A DNA stretch of 64,000 nt. Source: Agarivorans sp. Toyoura001. Its GTDB lineage: Bacteria > Pseudomonadota > Gammaproteobacteria > Enterobacterales > Celerinatantimonadaceae. The notes beneath the pieces are model-generated. The model did no database searches and had not been told where the DNA came from. It was given only the letters and a program-made list of their open reading frames with translations. This document shows, in pieces, positions 35,325 through 45,757 of this stretch (positions are counted from its first letter, which is position 1; every line of letters starts with the position of its first letter). The stretch covers positions 124,001 through 188,000 of the forward strand of contig NZ_BJEQ01000003.1 in NCBI RefSeq assembly GCF_005405585.1, given 5' to 3'. A program made the position numbers and the translations under genes.

Positions 35325-37910
35325 TTACAACATTTCAACAGAATAAGTGTCATCTACCATATCAACGCTTATTTTCTGTATATCTTTACGCTGAGATATT
35401 GTTTCCAACACCACATTCGAAATTATTGGTAACAATTCATTCTGGATATTATTTTGGATTGCCCGAGCCCCCACATCTGCGTTTTGCGATTGGGCATTTA
35501 AATGCTCAACCACGTCCTCTGAAAAACTCAATTCAGCTTGGTAATTACGTGCAAAACGCTGCTCTACTCGACTTAGCTGTAGGCGAACGATTTGGTTGAG
35601 GGTATCGCGATTAAGCGGTACAAAAGGGATCAGGTTTAGGCGGCCAATAAAGGCAGGCTTAAACACGGCGAGCAAATCATCACTTAAGGCTTGCTTTAAA
35701 CCTTCAATGTCAGGGGCTGTTTCTTCATCTTCAAACAAGGCAGTGGTGGTTTCGGTTCCCACATTTGAGGTCATAATGATGATGGTGTTTTTGAAGTCGA
35801 TGTCTCGACCTTCGCCATCTTTGATGGTGCCTTTATCAAACACTTGATAAAACACGTCTTGCACACCTGGGTGGGCTTTTTCCATTTCATCAAGTAGTAC
35901 TACACTGTATGGCTTGCGGCGCACGGCTTCAGTCAGTACTCCACCTTCGCCATAACCTACGTATCCCGGAGGTGAGCCCACTAAAAGAGATACTTTGTGC
36001 TCTTCTTTAAACTCCGACATGTTAATAACCGTTAAGTTATCTTCGCTGCCATACACTTGTTCGGCTAAGGTAAGCGCCGTTTCGGTTTTACCAGTACCAC
36101 TTGGACCGGTAAGTAAAAACACACCATTAGGTTTACGCTCATCACTTAACTGCGCACGCGCAGTTTGCACCACTTTGCTAATCAGCTCTAAGGCGTGATC
36201 TTGGCCAACAATTCGCTCGCCCATTTTTTGCGGTAGGCTAAGAATGGTTTCCACTTCGTCCGACTGCATGCGCCCTAGAGGAATTCCCGTCCAATCGGCA
36301 ATCACTTCAGCCACTAATACTTCGTCTACCTCTAGAAAAACCATTGGCTGAGCCACTTCAGCTAAGTTCGCTTTCAGCTCAATGAGTTGCTCACGGGTAT
36401 CATCTTCTTGCTGTTCTTCAGTATTTAGAATGACATCAGAATGTTGCTTGGCTTGCAGCACCATGCCTTGTTCGTCACGCCAAGTGCTTTCGGCTTGCTC
36501 AAAGGCGGTATTGGTGTCCACTAATTCTGCATTTAGCTGGCTTAATAACTCTTGGTGCTCTGAGCCGGTTAATTGCTCACGTTCAAGCTGCTCAATTTGC
36601 GCAGTAAGTTGCTGCTGCTTACGTTGTAAACGCTCTACTTGAGCTGGTGTAGAAGCTTGGCTCATTGCTACACGCGCACAAGCGGTATCTAACAATGCCA
36701 CTGCTTTATCAGGCAGTTGACGACCGTTAATGTAACGACTTGATAAACGCACCGCGGCTTGCAAGGCTTGGTCGCTAATTGCTACGCGATGGTGCTTTTC
36801 CATTACCGGCAATAAACCACGCAACATAACAATCGCTTTGTCTTCGCTAGGCTCTTCTACTTTTACCACTTGGAAACGGCGGGTTAAGGCAGCATCTTTT
36901 TCGAAGTACTTTTTGTACTCTGCCCATGTAGTCGCAGCAATGGTACGCAGCTCGCCACGCGCTAGCGCTGGCTTAAGAATATTGGCAGCATCGTTTTGAC
37001 CTGCCTGCCCGCCACTACCAATTAATGTGTGGGCTTCATCGATAAATACCACAATCGGTGTAGCAGAACTTTTTACTTCGCTAATCACCGCTTTTAGTCG
37101 ATTTTCGAATTCGCCTTTCATGCCTGCGCCTGCTTGTAACAGGGCTAAATCAAGCACGTGAATTTTCACATTTTGTAGCGATTCTGGCACATCGTTATCG
37201 GCGATACGCTGGGCTAAACCCTCTACAACGGCTGTTTTACCTACGCCCGCTTCACCAGTAAGGATTGGGTTGTTTTGGCGACGACGAGTAAGAATATCAA
37301 TCATCTGACGGATTTCTTCGTCACGGCCTAAAATTGGGTCTAACTTGCCAGAACGTGCTTGCTCGGTTAGGTCGATAGTAAATTGATCAAGGTTTGGCGT
37401 TTTGCCTGAACCGCTAGCTTTGTTGGCAGGTGCCGCTTCAGCATTTTGGCTTAAGGTTGGCCAAACCTGCGCTAACTGGGCTGGATCTACACTTTCTAAA
37501 TGCTTTAGAAAATGCATGGTATTGAAGCTAAGCGTATCGTCATTCAATAAAGCATGAATGATATGAATAGGGGCAATGTTGCCGCTGTCATATTCAATGG
37601 TGGCCGCCATCCAAGCCGCACTTAACAAGCTAACAATTTGCGGTGACAAGCCCGGAGTTTGCTGATTACCCGTTTTAGCACGCTCTAAATTGCGATTTAA
37701 ATCGCTAGTAAGGCCATCCAAATCTACGCCGAAGTGCTCTGCCACCAGCATTAGATCTTCGGTTTGGCCTTCACACATGGCCAATAACCAATGTTGGATT
37801 TCTACACTAAAATGGCTACGGCTATTAGAGAGAGCAGCAGCCGCTTCTAAACTTTGTTTAGCTGCTGGTGATAGCTTCTCTACCATTGATTTTAAAGTCA
37901 TTGTCGACAT
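35325..37910 (-). CDS. clpV: T6SS AAA+ ATPase ClpV (TssH)
   Basis: 861 residues of the ClpV type: N-terminal Clp-N domain (about 1-155), AAA1 with Walker A GEAGVGKT (219-226), a middle coiled-coil ([20 protein letters not shown]), AAA2 with Walker A GPSGTGKT near residue 600 and a C-terminal D2-small domain. It disassembles contracted TssB/TssC sheath for reuse. Both ATPase sites are intact. It is the last gene of the structural operon before hcp. Confidence 0.97.
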   Translation of the reverse strand: MSTMTLKSMVEKLSPAAKQSLEAAAALSNSRSHFSVEIQHWLLAMCEGQTEDLMLVAEHFGVDLDGLTSDLNRNLERAKTGNQQTPGLSPQIVSLLSAAWMAATIEYDSGNIAPIHIIHALLNDDTLSFNTMHFLKHLESVDPAQLAQVWPTLSQNAEAAPANKASGSGKTPNLDQFTIDLTEQARSGKLDPILGRDEEIRQMIDILTRRRQNNPILTGEAGVGKTAVVEGLAQRIADNDVPESLQNVKIHVLDLALLQAGAGMKGEFENRLKAVISEVKSSATPIVVFIDEAHTLIGSGGQAGQNDAANILKPALARGELRTIAATTWAEYKKYFEKDAALTRRFQVVKVEEPSEDKAIVMLRGLLPVMEKHHRVAISDQALQAAVRLSSRYINGRQLPDKAVALLDTACARVAMSQASTPAQVERLQRKQQQLTAQIEQLEREQLTGSEHQELLSQLNAELVDTNTAFEQAESTWRDEQGMVLQAKQHSDVILNTEEQQEDDTREQLIELKANLAEVAQPMVFLEVDEVLVAEVIADWTGIPLGRMQSDEVETILSLPQKMGERIVGQDHALELISKVVQTARAQLSDERKPNGVFLLTGPSGTGKTETALTLAEQVYGSEDNLTVINMSEFKEEHKVSLLVGSPPGYVGYGEGGVLTEAVRRKPYSVVLLDEMEKAHPGVQDVFYQVFDKGTIKDGEGRDIDFKNTIIIMTSNVGTETTTALFEDEETAPDIEGLKQALSDDLLAVFKPAFIGRLNLIPFVPLNRDTLNQIVRLQLSRVEQRFARNYQAELSFSEDVVEHLNAQSQNADVGARAIQNNIQNELLPIISNVVLETISQRKDIQKISVDMVDDTYSVEML

Positions 37911-37943
37911 CTATACTTCCTATAATCCTTTAAACAAAATCGT

Positions 37944-38921
37944 TTACGCGATGGGGATTTTGGTTTGTTCGTCCATACGCTTACTATTAATGGTTAGCGC
38001 GCTACCTTGGCCTAAGCCCAAGCCGCTTTTACCTAAACGCGAACTAGGCATATCGCGATAACGAGCCATTAAGCTCCAACGCGGTCGCACATGTGCAGGT
38101 AGGTATTCGGCTACTGTTTTTTGTAATAGTGTTAATGTTTTACTGCCCGGCAATAACTGCTGAGCCCGCAACTGGTTGGCGGCATGAATTTCAATCTCAA
38201 GGGCAGAACCTACATCCCATACCTTGCTACCCAAGGTGGCGCTGCGTCCAAGTTGGGCATGTTGCCCCTCAGGATTTACACGGCTAGCTAAACTGCTTTG
38301 TTCTTCTTCGGTAAGCGCCAACCACTGGCCTAAGCGCTCATTTATCACTACCTTGCAGCCAGACAGCGCCTCTACAATTTGTTTTAAACCTTGAGCACTA
38401 CGAATTGACTGCGCAAACAAACCGCCCAAAAACTGTTGGGTGTGATCAGAGGTGCCAGCCAAAGAATGCAAGGCCATCGAAATTGGGTCTTTCTTATCGG
38501 TTTGTAGCTGACGCTGGTACTGCAGTGGAAATTGGTACTTTTCCCAGGCGCGGTGATACAGCGAAATCAATCGATGATGAAAAATGTCTAAGAAATCACG
38601 CATTGATTCATCTTTTTGCTTACAGCGATCCATCACCCATTCGCTGTAATGCCTTGGCATTACGCCACTTGGCCCAGTTAAACCAAAGAAATTAACGTAT
38701 ACCTCGTAAGGCTGCTCAGCAGTATGAGGTACATCTACGCGCTCTAAAGCTTTACCAGGAAAACCTAAGTTTTGCGGCACCTTAAAGCGCAACGCTTCAT
38801 GCTTTGGCAAGGTGTCTGAGCCAACACCACTATGCTGCGCGCCGCGACTCGCTTGAATCGCCACTACACTATGGTGGAAATCTTGCTCGCTACCGCTGTT
38901 TAAGGTATCAAATAGCTTCAT
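37944..38921 (-). CDS. tssG: T6SS baseplate protein TssG
   Basis: 325 residues with the TssG/ImpH pattern: YEVYVNFFGLTGPSGVMPRHYSEWV, FLDIFHHRLISLYHRAWEKYQ, and GKSGLGLGQGSALTINSKRMD near the end. It forms the TssE-F-G-K wedge of the baseplate. The ATG at 38921 has no evident ribosome site; it follows a 22-codon mini-ORF that begins from a strong one, see 38923-38991. The frame is open a further 13 codons upstream without a start codon, so a frameshift near the 5' end cannot be excluded. Confidence 0.92.
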   Translation of the reverse strand: MKLFDTLNSGSEQDFHHSVVAIQASRGAQHSGVGSDTLPKHEALRFKVPQNLGFPGKALERVDVPHTAEQPYEVYVNFFGLTGPSGVMPRHYSEWVMDRCKQKDESMRDFLDIFHHRLISLYHRAWEKYQFPLQYQRQLQTDKKDPISMALHSLAGTSDHTQQFLGGLFAQSIRSAQGLKQIVEALSGCKVVINERLGQWLALTEEEQSSLASRVNPEGQHAQLGRSATLGSKVWDVGSALEIEIHAANQLRAQQLLPGSKTLTLLQKTVAEYLPAHVRPRWSLMARYRDMPSSRLGKSGLGLGQGSALTINSKRMDEQTKIPIA

Positions 38922-38922
38922 A

Positions 38923-38991
38923 TCAGTGCTTAAGCCGCCTTGTATAAACTGCGTTGAAAGCTAGCACTTTGCTGCTGATTACAGTGCTCAT
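38923..38991 (-). other. 22-codon mini-ORF bridging tssF and tssG
   Basis: ATG at 38991 overlaps the tssF stop (ATGA) and is preceded by AAGGAG within the tssF end. It encodes MSTVISSKVLAFNAVYTR plus four residues and stops at TGATATG, one base from the tssG start. This is either a coupling leader or the displaced true 5' end of tssG. Confidence 0.5.
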
Positions 38992-40817
38992 ATCAGCTCC
39001 TTGTCACCGGCCATTGCTGGCCAGCGGTGCAATACATTGCTATCACCTAGCAATTTAATCGACAGACGAGTAAAGCTATTAATCGTGGTGTACTGCGCAA
39101 AGAAGTGCGCCAATACATTGCCAAAGAAAAACAGGTTAATTCCAGACAGATCTTGATTAACAAATTCCAGAATAATGTCTGAACCATGGCAAAAGCCTAC
39201 TCGGCCATTTTGCACAACCCGTGCAGTGGCGCGTTCAATATTCACTTTCGCGATGGCTTCAATCAGCACTTTGGTTTGTGGAGATTGTTTAAAATCATAG
39301 AGTTGCAGTAACTCTTGCAACAGTTTTACCGCATTAGGTTGGCTAAAGTGATTCAGCGTTAAATGGCTAGCCAATTGCCAACGAGATGCATCAAACATTG
39401 CTGGGCGGATGGGCTCACTAAACGGCAGTAAACAACGTACATTTTTTAGTGAGTCAGCACGACTCGGAACTAAAATTGAAGGTTGACCACCACCAAACGG
39501 TAAACGCGCCGGTAAATTACGGTTGCTGCATAAGGCTTTGGCCGATACTAGCCATTGGTCGTGCTCATCTATATCTAGCGGCTTAGCGTTACCATCAACC
39601 ACTGCTAAGTAACTTTCTACGCCTGGCTCATCATGTCCGCCCGCCCATTTATTAAGCTCACGGCGCAAGGTCCAAAATAGGTTTCCTGCTTGCGGGTAGT
39701 GCGGCAGTTGGCTGCCATAAAACGGCGTAACATCCACACTATTGTCGTGTTGGTCAAAGGCTTCAACCTCTGTCACTCTCACGACTTCAGAGATATCAGC
39801 ATCACGATAACGCGGCACTAAACGGTGCTCAAAACGTGCAGGGTCTAAGCGTAAGGGCTCCAACTCGTCTTCAAACAAATTAATCACTGGCACACAGCCC
39901 AGCATAATGTTGTCGGCGGTTAGTTGTTTGGCCAGAATGTCTGAGTCAGAATCCAGATAGATGTATAAATCCACTTCATGTTGTTCACCAAACCAGCTTG
40001 GGTCTAGATCTTGTAGCTCAAAGAACATGAATTTTTCTGGGCAAAGAAAGTGCTCAACCAGTAAGCGATAACCGTTAAAAGTACGTTGGTCATAGGGCAC
40101 TACTTTTTCATCGTCGCCAAAACCTACCGCACTAATATGCCGTGCTTGTAGGTATTGAGTGGCAGTTAAACTGCCCGGCGCCGCAAACGCCATACCAACA
40201 CTAGATTGAAATATCAGTTGGTATAGCTGATAACTTAATTGCGACTGGCCATGAATATAAAAACGTAATTTATCGACACCTAAGTCACTAAACGCTACTT
40301 CATCAAATTCACAACTCAAACGCAGCTTTATTACCGCAGAAGCGTTCTTTTGAAAGTTAGGTCGCGGCGCTTTAAACGGGGCCCCTTCAAATTTGGCTTG
40401 AGTCACTTCAACTGGCCACATTTGGGTGTCGTAACAAGTGTTAAAACGGCAGTTCTTGTATCCCGGAACCTGGGTTTCTAATTCAGTGCCTTTAGGGATC
40501 ATCAAGCTATAGTCGGTGACGTTTTGCGTACTCATTTTAATCACTGACATCGACGGAATAGGCGCGTGATAATCAGGGTAAAGCTGACCTAACAAGGCTT
40601 CGGTTAACTCAGGAAAACTGTCGTCTAACTTCTGCCTAACTTGAGCGGTGAGCAGCGAGACACCTTCTAACAAACGAGAGACATGTGGATCTTCTACATT
40701 GTCTTCGCTCATGCGTAAGCGCCCAGCTACTTTTGGGTAACGCTCGGCAAACTCTGCTCCCATATGGCGCAGATACGCTAGCTCTCGATTGTAGTACTTT
40801 AATAACTCGTCGCTCAT
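38988..40817 (-). CDS. tssF: T6SS baseplate protein TssF
   Basis: 609 residues. The opening YYNRELAYLRHMGAEFAERYPKVAGRL is diagnostic of TssF/ImpG, followed by DPHVSRLLEGVSLLTAQVRQKLDD and FPELTEALLGQLYPDYHAPIPSM. It is the central wedge component of the T6SS baseplate. It starts 3 nt after the tssE stop. Confidence 0.96.
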   Translation of the reverse strand: MSDELLKYYNRELAYLRHMGAEFAERYPKVAGRLRMSEDNVEDPHVSRLLEGVSLLTAQVRQKLDDSFPELTEALLGQLYPDYHAPIPSMSVIKMSTQNVTDYSLMIPKGTELETQVPGYKNCRFNTCYDTQMWPVEVTQAKFEGAPFKAPRPNFQKNASAVIKLRLSCEFDEVAFSDLGVDKLRFYIHGQSQLSYQLYQLIFQSSVGMAFAAPGSLTATQYLQARHISAVGFGDDEKVVPYDQRTFNGYRLLVEHFLCPEKFMFFELQDLDPSWFGEQHEVDLYIYLDSDSDILAKQLTADNIMLGCVPVINLFEDELEPLRLDPARFEHRLVPRYRDADISEVVRVTEVEAFDQHDNSVDVTPFYGSQLPHYPQAGNLFWTLRRELNKWAGGHDEPGVESYLAVVDGNAKPLDIDEHDQWLVSAKALCSNRNLPARLPFGGGQPSILVPSRADSLKNVRCLLPFSEPIRPAMFDASRWQLASHLTLNHFSQPNAVKLLQELLQLYDFKQSPQTKVLIEAIAKVNIERATARVVQNGRVGFCHGSDIILEFVNQDLSGINLFFFGNVLAHFFAQYTTINSFTRLSIKLLGDSNVLHRWPAMAGDKELI

Positions 40818-40820
40818 GCT

Positions 40821-41300
40821 CTACTCAACTATCTTGATGCCAAGACTTAGGGGCTCTACTTCTGAATCAAAGGTCATTTCTTCAGGCTCGGGATCGGCAT
40901 GGCATAAGGCATGGATCCGTAATCGCATTACCCTATCTAAGGGTTGCTCTTCACTCACTGTGGTCACCGATAAATCGATAAAACGAGGCTCAAATTTGCG
41001 AATGGTTTGCTCAACAATTTGGCACAACTTGTCGCGACCATCTTGGCTACTTAAAGGCATTGATGAAAAATCAGGTAAGCCATAGCTAAACAAAGAAAGA
41101 TCCAACTCGCCGTACCATTCAGGCCAGGTATGCCAATGCAATTTAGCGTTCAACAAGGCTTCCAAATCCCGACGAATACTGCGTCGATATGCCTGACGAC
41201 CATAATTGGAATACACGTTGGTTGAGTTAATATCCTCATCCAAGGTATTGCTCAATCGATCAAGCAATGAGAGTTGTAAGGCCGGTTGAACTGCGCTCAT
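40821..41300 (-). CDS. tssE: T6SS baseplate gp25-like protein TssE
   Basis: 159 residues with the gp25-like lysozyme-fold pattern: SLLDRLSNTLD, RRDLEALLNAK, EWYGELDLSLFSYGLPDFSSM and IRKFEPRFIDLSVTTVS. It connects sheath and baseplate. The start overlaps the tagJ stop by one base. Confidence 0.95.
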   Translation of the reverse strand: MSAVQPALQLSLLDRLSNTLDEDINSTNVYSNYGRQAYRRSIRRDLEALLNAKLHWHTWPEWYGELDLSLFSYGLPDFSSMPLSSQDGRDKLCQIVEQTIRKFEPRFIDLSVTTVSEEQPLDRVMRLRIHALCHADPEPEEMTFDSEVEPLSLGIKIVE

Positions 41301-42109
41301 TATTCGGCGGTCTCAACTTGTTTGGTTTCAGTAAATGATTCCAGCTGCGATAGGGTTAGTGCGTCATCATTAACCAGCCACAGCTTTTGGCCACGGCCTT
41401 GGTAAAACTCACTCTCTAGCATTGGCTGCCAATCGGTCTCACGACCTAGTTTCTCAGCATCAGTTTCGCTGGCTAGGTAGGTCATTGGGATAAATACTTC
41501 GCCGGTTGGGCCATCTTTAATGTCGATTTCTGCACGACGCCAAATGTGCTCAAACAAGTTATTGGCAGGCAATAGTTTTAACCACGTCACTTCAGAGAAC
41601 GGCACCAAGTAATACAAACCATTAGAACCAAAGGCTTCCAGGTAACCCGCTAAGCTGTCATCAATATCACGCAACTCGTCGCAGCTTTTTTCATTGATAT
41701 CTAGTGGCGCGTTCTCGCGCAGGGCTTCCAATTGCTGAGCCGTTCTTTCAAGCTCTGGCTTATCTTGATTCAACAAGGCTAAACGCAGCTCTACCAAAGG
41801 AGTAAGGCTTTGTTTTGCACCACTGGTTAAGGTGGCGGTATCGCCGCCATTGGCAAAATCTACTCGAGATTGTGCAGCGTGCACGATTTGACGCATATTA
41901 AGCGCGCCTGGTACACATTCTGGGTGCTGCTTTACCAGCAAATCTAACTGCTGATCTGCTCGCTCTAGCTGACCGTCGATACATAACAATTCAATAAAGC
42001 TGCTGCGCGCTTCTAAATCTTTAGGTTTAACCTTTAAATGCGCGATGGTAGCGGCAATCGCTTCGCTTAATTGTCCTACTTGAATCAACTGCTTAATTTG
42101 TTGTTGCAT
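41300..42109 (-). CDS. tagJ: T6SS accessory protein TagJ (ImpE)
   Basis: 269 residues matching ImpE/TagJ: N-terminal tetratricopeptide-like helices (GQLSEAIAATIAHLKVKPKD) and C-terminal GSNGLYYLVPFSEVTWLKLL ... TGEVFIPMTYLASE. TagJ binds TssB and ClpV and tunes sheath recycling in H1-type systems. It is found only in some T6SS subtypes, which helps place this cluster near the H1 type. Confidence 0.93.
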   Translation of the reverse strand: MQQQIKQLIQVGQLSEAIAATIAHLKVKPKDLEARSSFIELLCIDGQLERADQQLDLLVKQHPECVPGALNMRQIVHAAQSRVDFANGGDTATLTSGAKQSLTPLVELRLALLNQDKPELERTAQQLEALRENAPLDINEKSCDELRDIDDSLAGYLEAFGSNGLYYLVPFSEVTWLKLLPANNLFEHIWRRAEIDIKDGPTGEVFIPMTYLASETDAEKLGRETDWQPMLESEFYQGRGQKLWLVNDDALTLSQLESFTETKQVETAE

Positions 42110-42113
42110 CTGT

Positions 42114-43670
42114 TTATCCTGCTTGTTTATAGCTTGGAGATAACTCGGTTATCAGGCGAATACTTGAGATCATTTGGTCTAGCTGAAAGTGCGGACGTAA
42201 ATGAATAATCGAGTAGTAATGGCCCGGCTTGCCGGATTGTTCCTTCACTTGAATATTGGCTTCGTTTAAGGGGTAGCGCGCTCTAATTTCATCAGAGGCT
42301 TCATCGGATGCGGTGGTGTAACTGCGCAACCAAGATTGTAAGTCGCGTTCTATCGAATCGGCATTTTCAAAAGAGCCCACCCGATCACGCCCCATCACTT
42401 TTAAATAATGAGCAAAACGTGAAACACACATAACGTATTGCAGCATTGACGATAAACGCGCATTCACCGTTACCGACAAGCTGTCGTAATGTTTCGGTAA
42501 ATTTACTGAGGCATTGCTATACAACACCAAATGTTCGGTATGCGGCACGGTAGAGACCGGAATAAAACCACTGTCAGATAACTGTTTTTCTAAACGGTCG
42601 CCGACTTGTAAATTTACCGAGGGTTTGGCTGAGCGAATATGCCGAGACAACTTAAAACGCGAACTAGGCAAATCAAACAGCAAACCATGTTTGTATTGGC
42701 CTGGTTGCAAGCCACGTATTTGGCTAAACCAACCGGATTCTTTAAACGCGCGCAAAGCGACAGTGGCAACGCCATAAGCTGCATTGCCCCACAAGTAATC
42801 ACCTTCGGCATCGTTTACTTGCTCTACAAACATGAAACCTTCTTGGCGGCGACCATCTTGCTGGTAAGGTTCGCGCATTAAAATATTGGGTGCGGTAATG
42901 CCCAAAAAGCGTGAGTCTTCTTGGCTGCGTAATTTGCGCCAGTTAAGGTATTCAGCTTGAGAAAACTGCGCACTGATATCGCTGACCGACGCCAATTCAC
43001 TAAAGAAATCCACCCCAAACATTGAGGGTGCTGCCCCCGTGACAAAGGGTGCAAAAGCTGCCGCAGAGGCATGACTAATTGCGCGGAGCGCTTCAATGTC
43101 ATTGGTGGGCATGCCCGGCTTGGCTTTATGGCTGATGGCGTAATCACCCACGATCATGCCGAAAGGCTCACCTCCCGGCATATTGAATTCATTGGTATAG
43201 ATAAGTTTGAACAGTTCACTTTGGTCAAACTCAATCGCGCGCGATACGTCTCTACACAACTCACGCCAGTTAATGCTGATCAGCTTAACCTTGGTCACTA
43301 AGCTATGATCTTGAGTGCCCGCATTGTCGGTGAGGTACTTAACCCCGCGCCAACTTGCTTCTAATTGCTGAAAGCGATCATGATGAATAATTGCGTTAAC
43401 TTGGTCGTTTAAGCGTTCATCAATATCGCGAATGGCGCGCAGCAATATCGGCCTTAAGGTTTCTGCTGTCCAAGCGGTGTTGTATTGCTGGTTATCACGT
43501 TCTAACCATATACGTAGCGCTAAGTAGGCGTCTTCTGCCGCTAGAAACTTATCTACCACTTGGCTCTGGGCACACCAATCCACATCAACATGTTGAGTAT
43601 CAGTCTCAACTTGATGCAGGTTTTGGCTGTCCACAAAACTCAGTGGTGGTAAAGTTTGAGTCATCGTCAT
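42114..43670 (-). CDS. Second TssC-like sheath protein
   Basis: 518 residues homologous to TssC (compare RDIDERLNDQVNAIIHHDRFQ, GEPFGMIVGDYAISHK, and [20 protein letters not shown] with the gene upstream), but clearly diverged. Domain order is that of TssC, with the N-terminal helix-rich segment and C-terminal gp105-like part ending LRPHFQLDQMISSIRLITELS. Such second copies occur in some H1-like clusters. It may cap the sheath or form part of the baseplate-proximal ring. It is in the same operon, 34 nt downstream. Confidence 0.92.
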   Translation of the reverse strand: MTMTQTLPPLSFVDSQNLHQVETDTQHVDVDWCAQSQVVDKFLAAEDAYLALRIWLERDNQQYNTAWTAETLRPILLRAIRDIDERLNDQVNAIIHHDRFQQLEASWRGVKYLTDNAGTQDHSLVTKVKLISINWRELCRDVSRAIEFDQSELFKLIYTNEFNMPGGEPFGMIVGDYAISHKAKPGMPTNDIEALRAISHASAAAFAPFVTGAAPSMFGVDFFSELASVSDISAQFSQAEYLNWRKLRSQEDSRFLGITAPNILMREPYQQDGRRQEGFMFVEQVNDAEGDYLWGNAAYGVATVALRAFKESGWFSQIRGLQPGQYKHGLLFDLPSSRFKLSRHIRSAKPSVNLQVGDRLEKQLSDSGFIPVSTVPHTEHLVLYSNASVNLPKHYDSLSVTVNARLSSMLQYVMCVSRFAHYLKVMGRDRVGSFENADSIERDLQSWLRSYTTASDEASDEIRARYPLNEANIQVKEQSGKPGHYYSIIHLRPHFQLDQMISSIRLITELSPSYKQAG

Positions 43671-43679
43671 AAGAAATTA

Positions 43680-43697
43680 GCGGGCCTTGCGACCCGC
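43680..43697 (-). other. GNRA-loop hairpin between tssC and the second tssC
   Basis: On the minus strand GCGGGTC / GGCCCGC (one G-U pair) flank the loop GCAA, a GNRA tetraloop. There is no T tract, so it may stabilise the upstream tssC mRNA end or limit readthrough rather than terminate. Confidence 0.55.
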
Positions 43698-43704
43698 CAT
43701 CTAT

Positions 43705-45198
43705 TTAGCCACCAATTTCTGGAATTTTTGCAACTAAGCGCAATGAAGTAGTTAGCTCTTCCATTTGTAACCATGGGCGTAACCACGCAACCGCGTTGTA
43801 CGAACCAGGGGCACCAGGAATTTCTTTCACCTGCACTTTTGCATCAGCCAGTGGGTACTTAGCACGAATCTCTTGGCCACCACCCTCAGAAGCATTAACA
43901 AAGGTTAATATCCAACGGTTTAACCAAGTCTCTACGTCTTCAGCTTCCATAAAGCTACCAATCTTGTCGCGCGCCATTACTTTTAGGTAATGAGCAAAAC
44001 GAGAAGTGGCCATCATATAAGGTAGGCGAGACGAGATGGCTGCATTAGCCGTCGCATCTGGGTTGTCATACTTCTTAGGTTTCTGACAAGTTTGCGAACC
44101 AAAGAACACTGCGTAGTCAGTATTTTTGTAGTGACAAAGCGGCAAGAAGCCTAGTTTGCTTAGTTCAGCTTCGCGACGATCGGTAATACCAATTTCGGTA
44201 GGACACTTAAGATCTGGGTCACCATCGTCAGACACAAACAAATGCGATGGTAAGTTTTCAACTTTACCGCCACCTTCTGCCCCACGAATTGCCGTACAGA
44301 AACCGTATTTAGCAAAGGCTTCTGTCATACGTACACCTAGTACGTAAGAAGCATTCATCCAACAGTATTCGTCATGCTCAGTGGTTTTAGACATGCCAGT
44401 TTTAGGATCAACTTGGAATTCTTCGTAGTTGAACTCTTCAATTGGCGTGGTTGATTCACCATAAGGTAAACGCGCCAATACACGAGGCATTGCTAAGGTA
44501 ACAAAACGTGAATCTTCACTTTCACGGAACGAACGCCATTTAGTGTACTCAAGAGATTCAAACACTTTCTCTAAGTCACGCGGCTTGGTTAGCTCTGTCC
44601 AGTTATCAAAACCAAACAATGCTGGTGAAGACGCAGATAAGAACGGTGCAAAACCAGCAGCAGCTACATTAGACATTAAGCTTAGTGACTCAATATCTTC
44701 TGGGTGATTTGTAAATTCGTAATCACCTACCAATGCGCCGTAAGGTTCGCCACCTGGGGTGCCAAACTCAGACTCATAAACCTTTTTAAAGATTTGGCTC
44801 TGGTCAAACTCAACCGCTTTACTTAAGTCTTTGTGCAATTCTTTCTTGCTCATGCTTAGTACGCGAATTTTAAGCGTTTGGCTGGTTTCTGAATTCATTA
44901 CCAAGTAGTTAAGCCCACGCCAAGAACCTTCCAATTTTTGGAAGCTTTCATGGTGCATAACTTCAGCTAGCTGTGTAGAAATCAGTTCATCGATACCGGC
45001 AATAGCTTCTCTAAAAGTCACCGTAAGGTTTTTATTCCAGCTTACAGTTCCTTTAAGTGCTTCATCGGCTAGCGTGCGGATCAGCTCTGCTGAACGCGAG
45101 CTATCCGTTTGCTTAGTTGCGCCGATAGCTTGCTCCAAGATTGAACCTTGGGCTTCCTCAACACTTGGGTCTAGGGCAGTTTGGCTTTCTACGCTCAT
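43705..45198 (-). CDS. tssC: T6SS sheath protein TssC
   Basis: 497 residues of the large sheath subunit (VipB/ImpD). Motifs include [41 protein letters not shown], and [18 protein letters not shown]. It pairs with TssB to make the contractile sheath. The start overlaps the tssB stop by 4 nt, so the two subunits are translated together. Confidence 0.97.
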   Translation of the reverse strand: MSVESQTALDPSVEEAQGSILEQAIGATKQTDSSRSAELIRTLADEALKGTVSWNKNLTVTFREAIAGIDELISTQLAEVMHHESFQKLEGSWRGLNYLVMNSETSQTLKIRVLSMSKKELHKDLSKAVEFDQSQIFKKVYESEFGTPGGEPYGALVGDYEFTNHPEDIESLSLMSNVAAAGFAPFLSASSPALFGFDNWTELTKPRDLEKVFESLEYTKWRSFRESEDSRFVTLAMPRVLARLPYGESTTPIEEFNYEEFQVDPKTGMSKTTEHDEYCWMNASYVLGVRMTEAFAKYGFCTAIRGAEGGGKVENLPSHLFVSDDGDPDLKCPTEIGITDRREAELSKLGFLPLCHYKNTDYAVFFGSQTCQKPKKYDNPDATANAAISSRLPYMMATSRFAHYLKVMARDKIGSFMEAEDVETWLNRWILTFVNASEGGGQEIRAKYPLADAKVQVKEIPGAPGSYNAVAWLRPWLQMEELTTSLRLVAKIPEIGG

Positions 45199-45710
45199 TC
45201 TGTGCCCTCCGCACTAGGCTCTTTATCTAACTCGCCTTTTAGCTTCTGCAGAGAATCAGTATTGTTTAATACTTCTTCCAAGATGTTCTCTAGGTCTTCC
45301 GAGCGGTCAACCTTAGTCATCAAATCGCGTAACTTGTTACGGGTATCCATTAACTTACGTAATGGTTCAACTTGGTTTACTACCGCAGCAGGGTCGAAAT
45401 CTTTCATCGAGCTAAATTCAAGCGACACTGACATTTGTGAGTCATCATCGGCTAGCTTGTTATCAACACGAAACTCAAGCTTTGGATTCATGCGCTTAAG
45501 CACATCATCAAAGTTGTCACGGTCGATTTGAATAAAACGACGATCTTTTAATGGTTTTAGTGCAGCGGTGTTATCGCCTGCAAAATCACCCATTACGCCT
45601 ACTACAAAAGGCAATTCCTTTTTAACTGCAGCACCTTCAGTTTCTACATCATAAGTGATGTGAACTCTCGGTTTGCGTACCCGAGACAACTTGCCGTGGA
45701 TACTGTCCAT
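45195..45710 (-). CDS. tssB: T6SS sheath protein TssB
   Basis: 171 residues (VipA/ImpB). [33 protein letters not shown] and [19 protein letters not shown] are typical. The longest frame (to 45866) runs back into tssA, but AAGGAG 6 nt before the ATG at 45710 and family length fix the start. ClpV recognises its N-terminal region in many systems. Confidence 0.97.
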   Translation of the reverse strand: MDSIHGKLSRVRKPRVHITYDVETEGAAVKKELPFVVGVMGDFAGDNTAALKPLKDRRFIQIDRDNFDDVLKRMNPKLEFRVDNKLADDDSQMSVSLEFSSMKDFDPAAVVNQVEPLRKLMDTRNKLRDLMTKVDRSEDLENILEEVLNNTDSLQKLKGELDKEPSAEGTE

Positions 45711-45757
45711 ATCAATCTCCTTGTTATTGATTAACACGTAGAGCGCTAAGCACCACG

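Noticed and set aside
36382-36642. Ser/Cys-rich frame opposite clpV
   Set aside because: Composition is the usual antisense shadow of a Gln/Leu-rich coiled coil.
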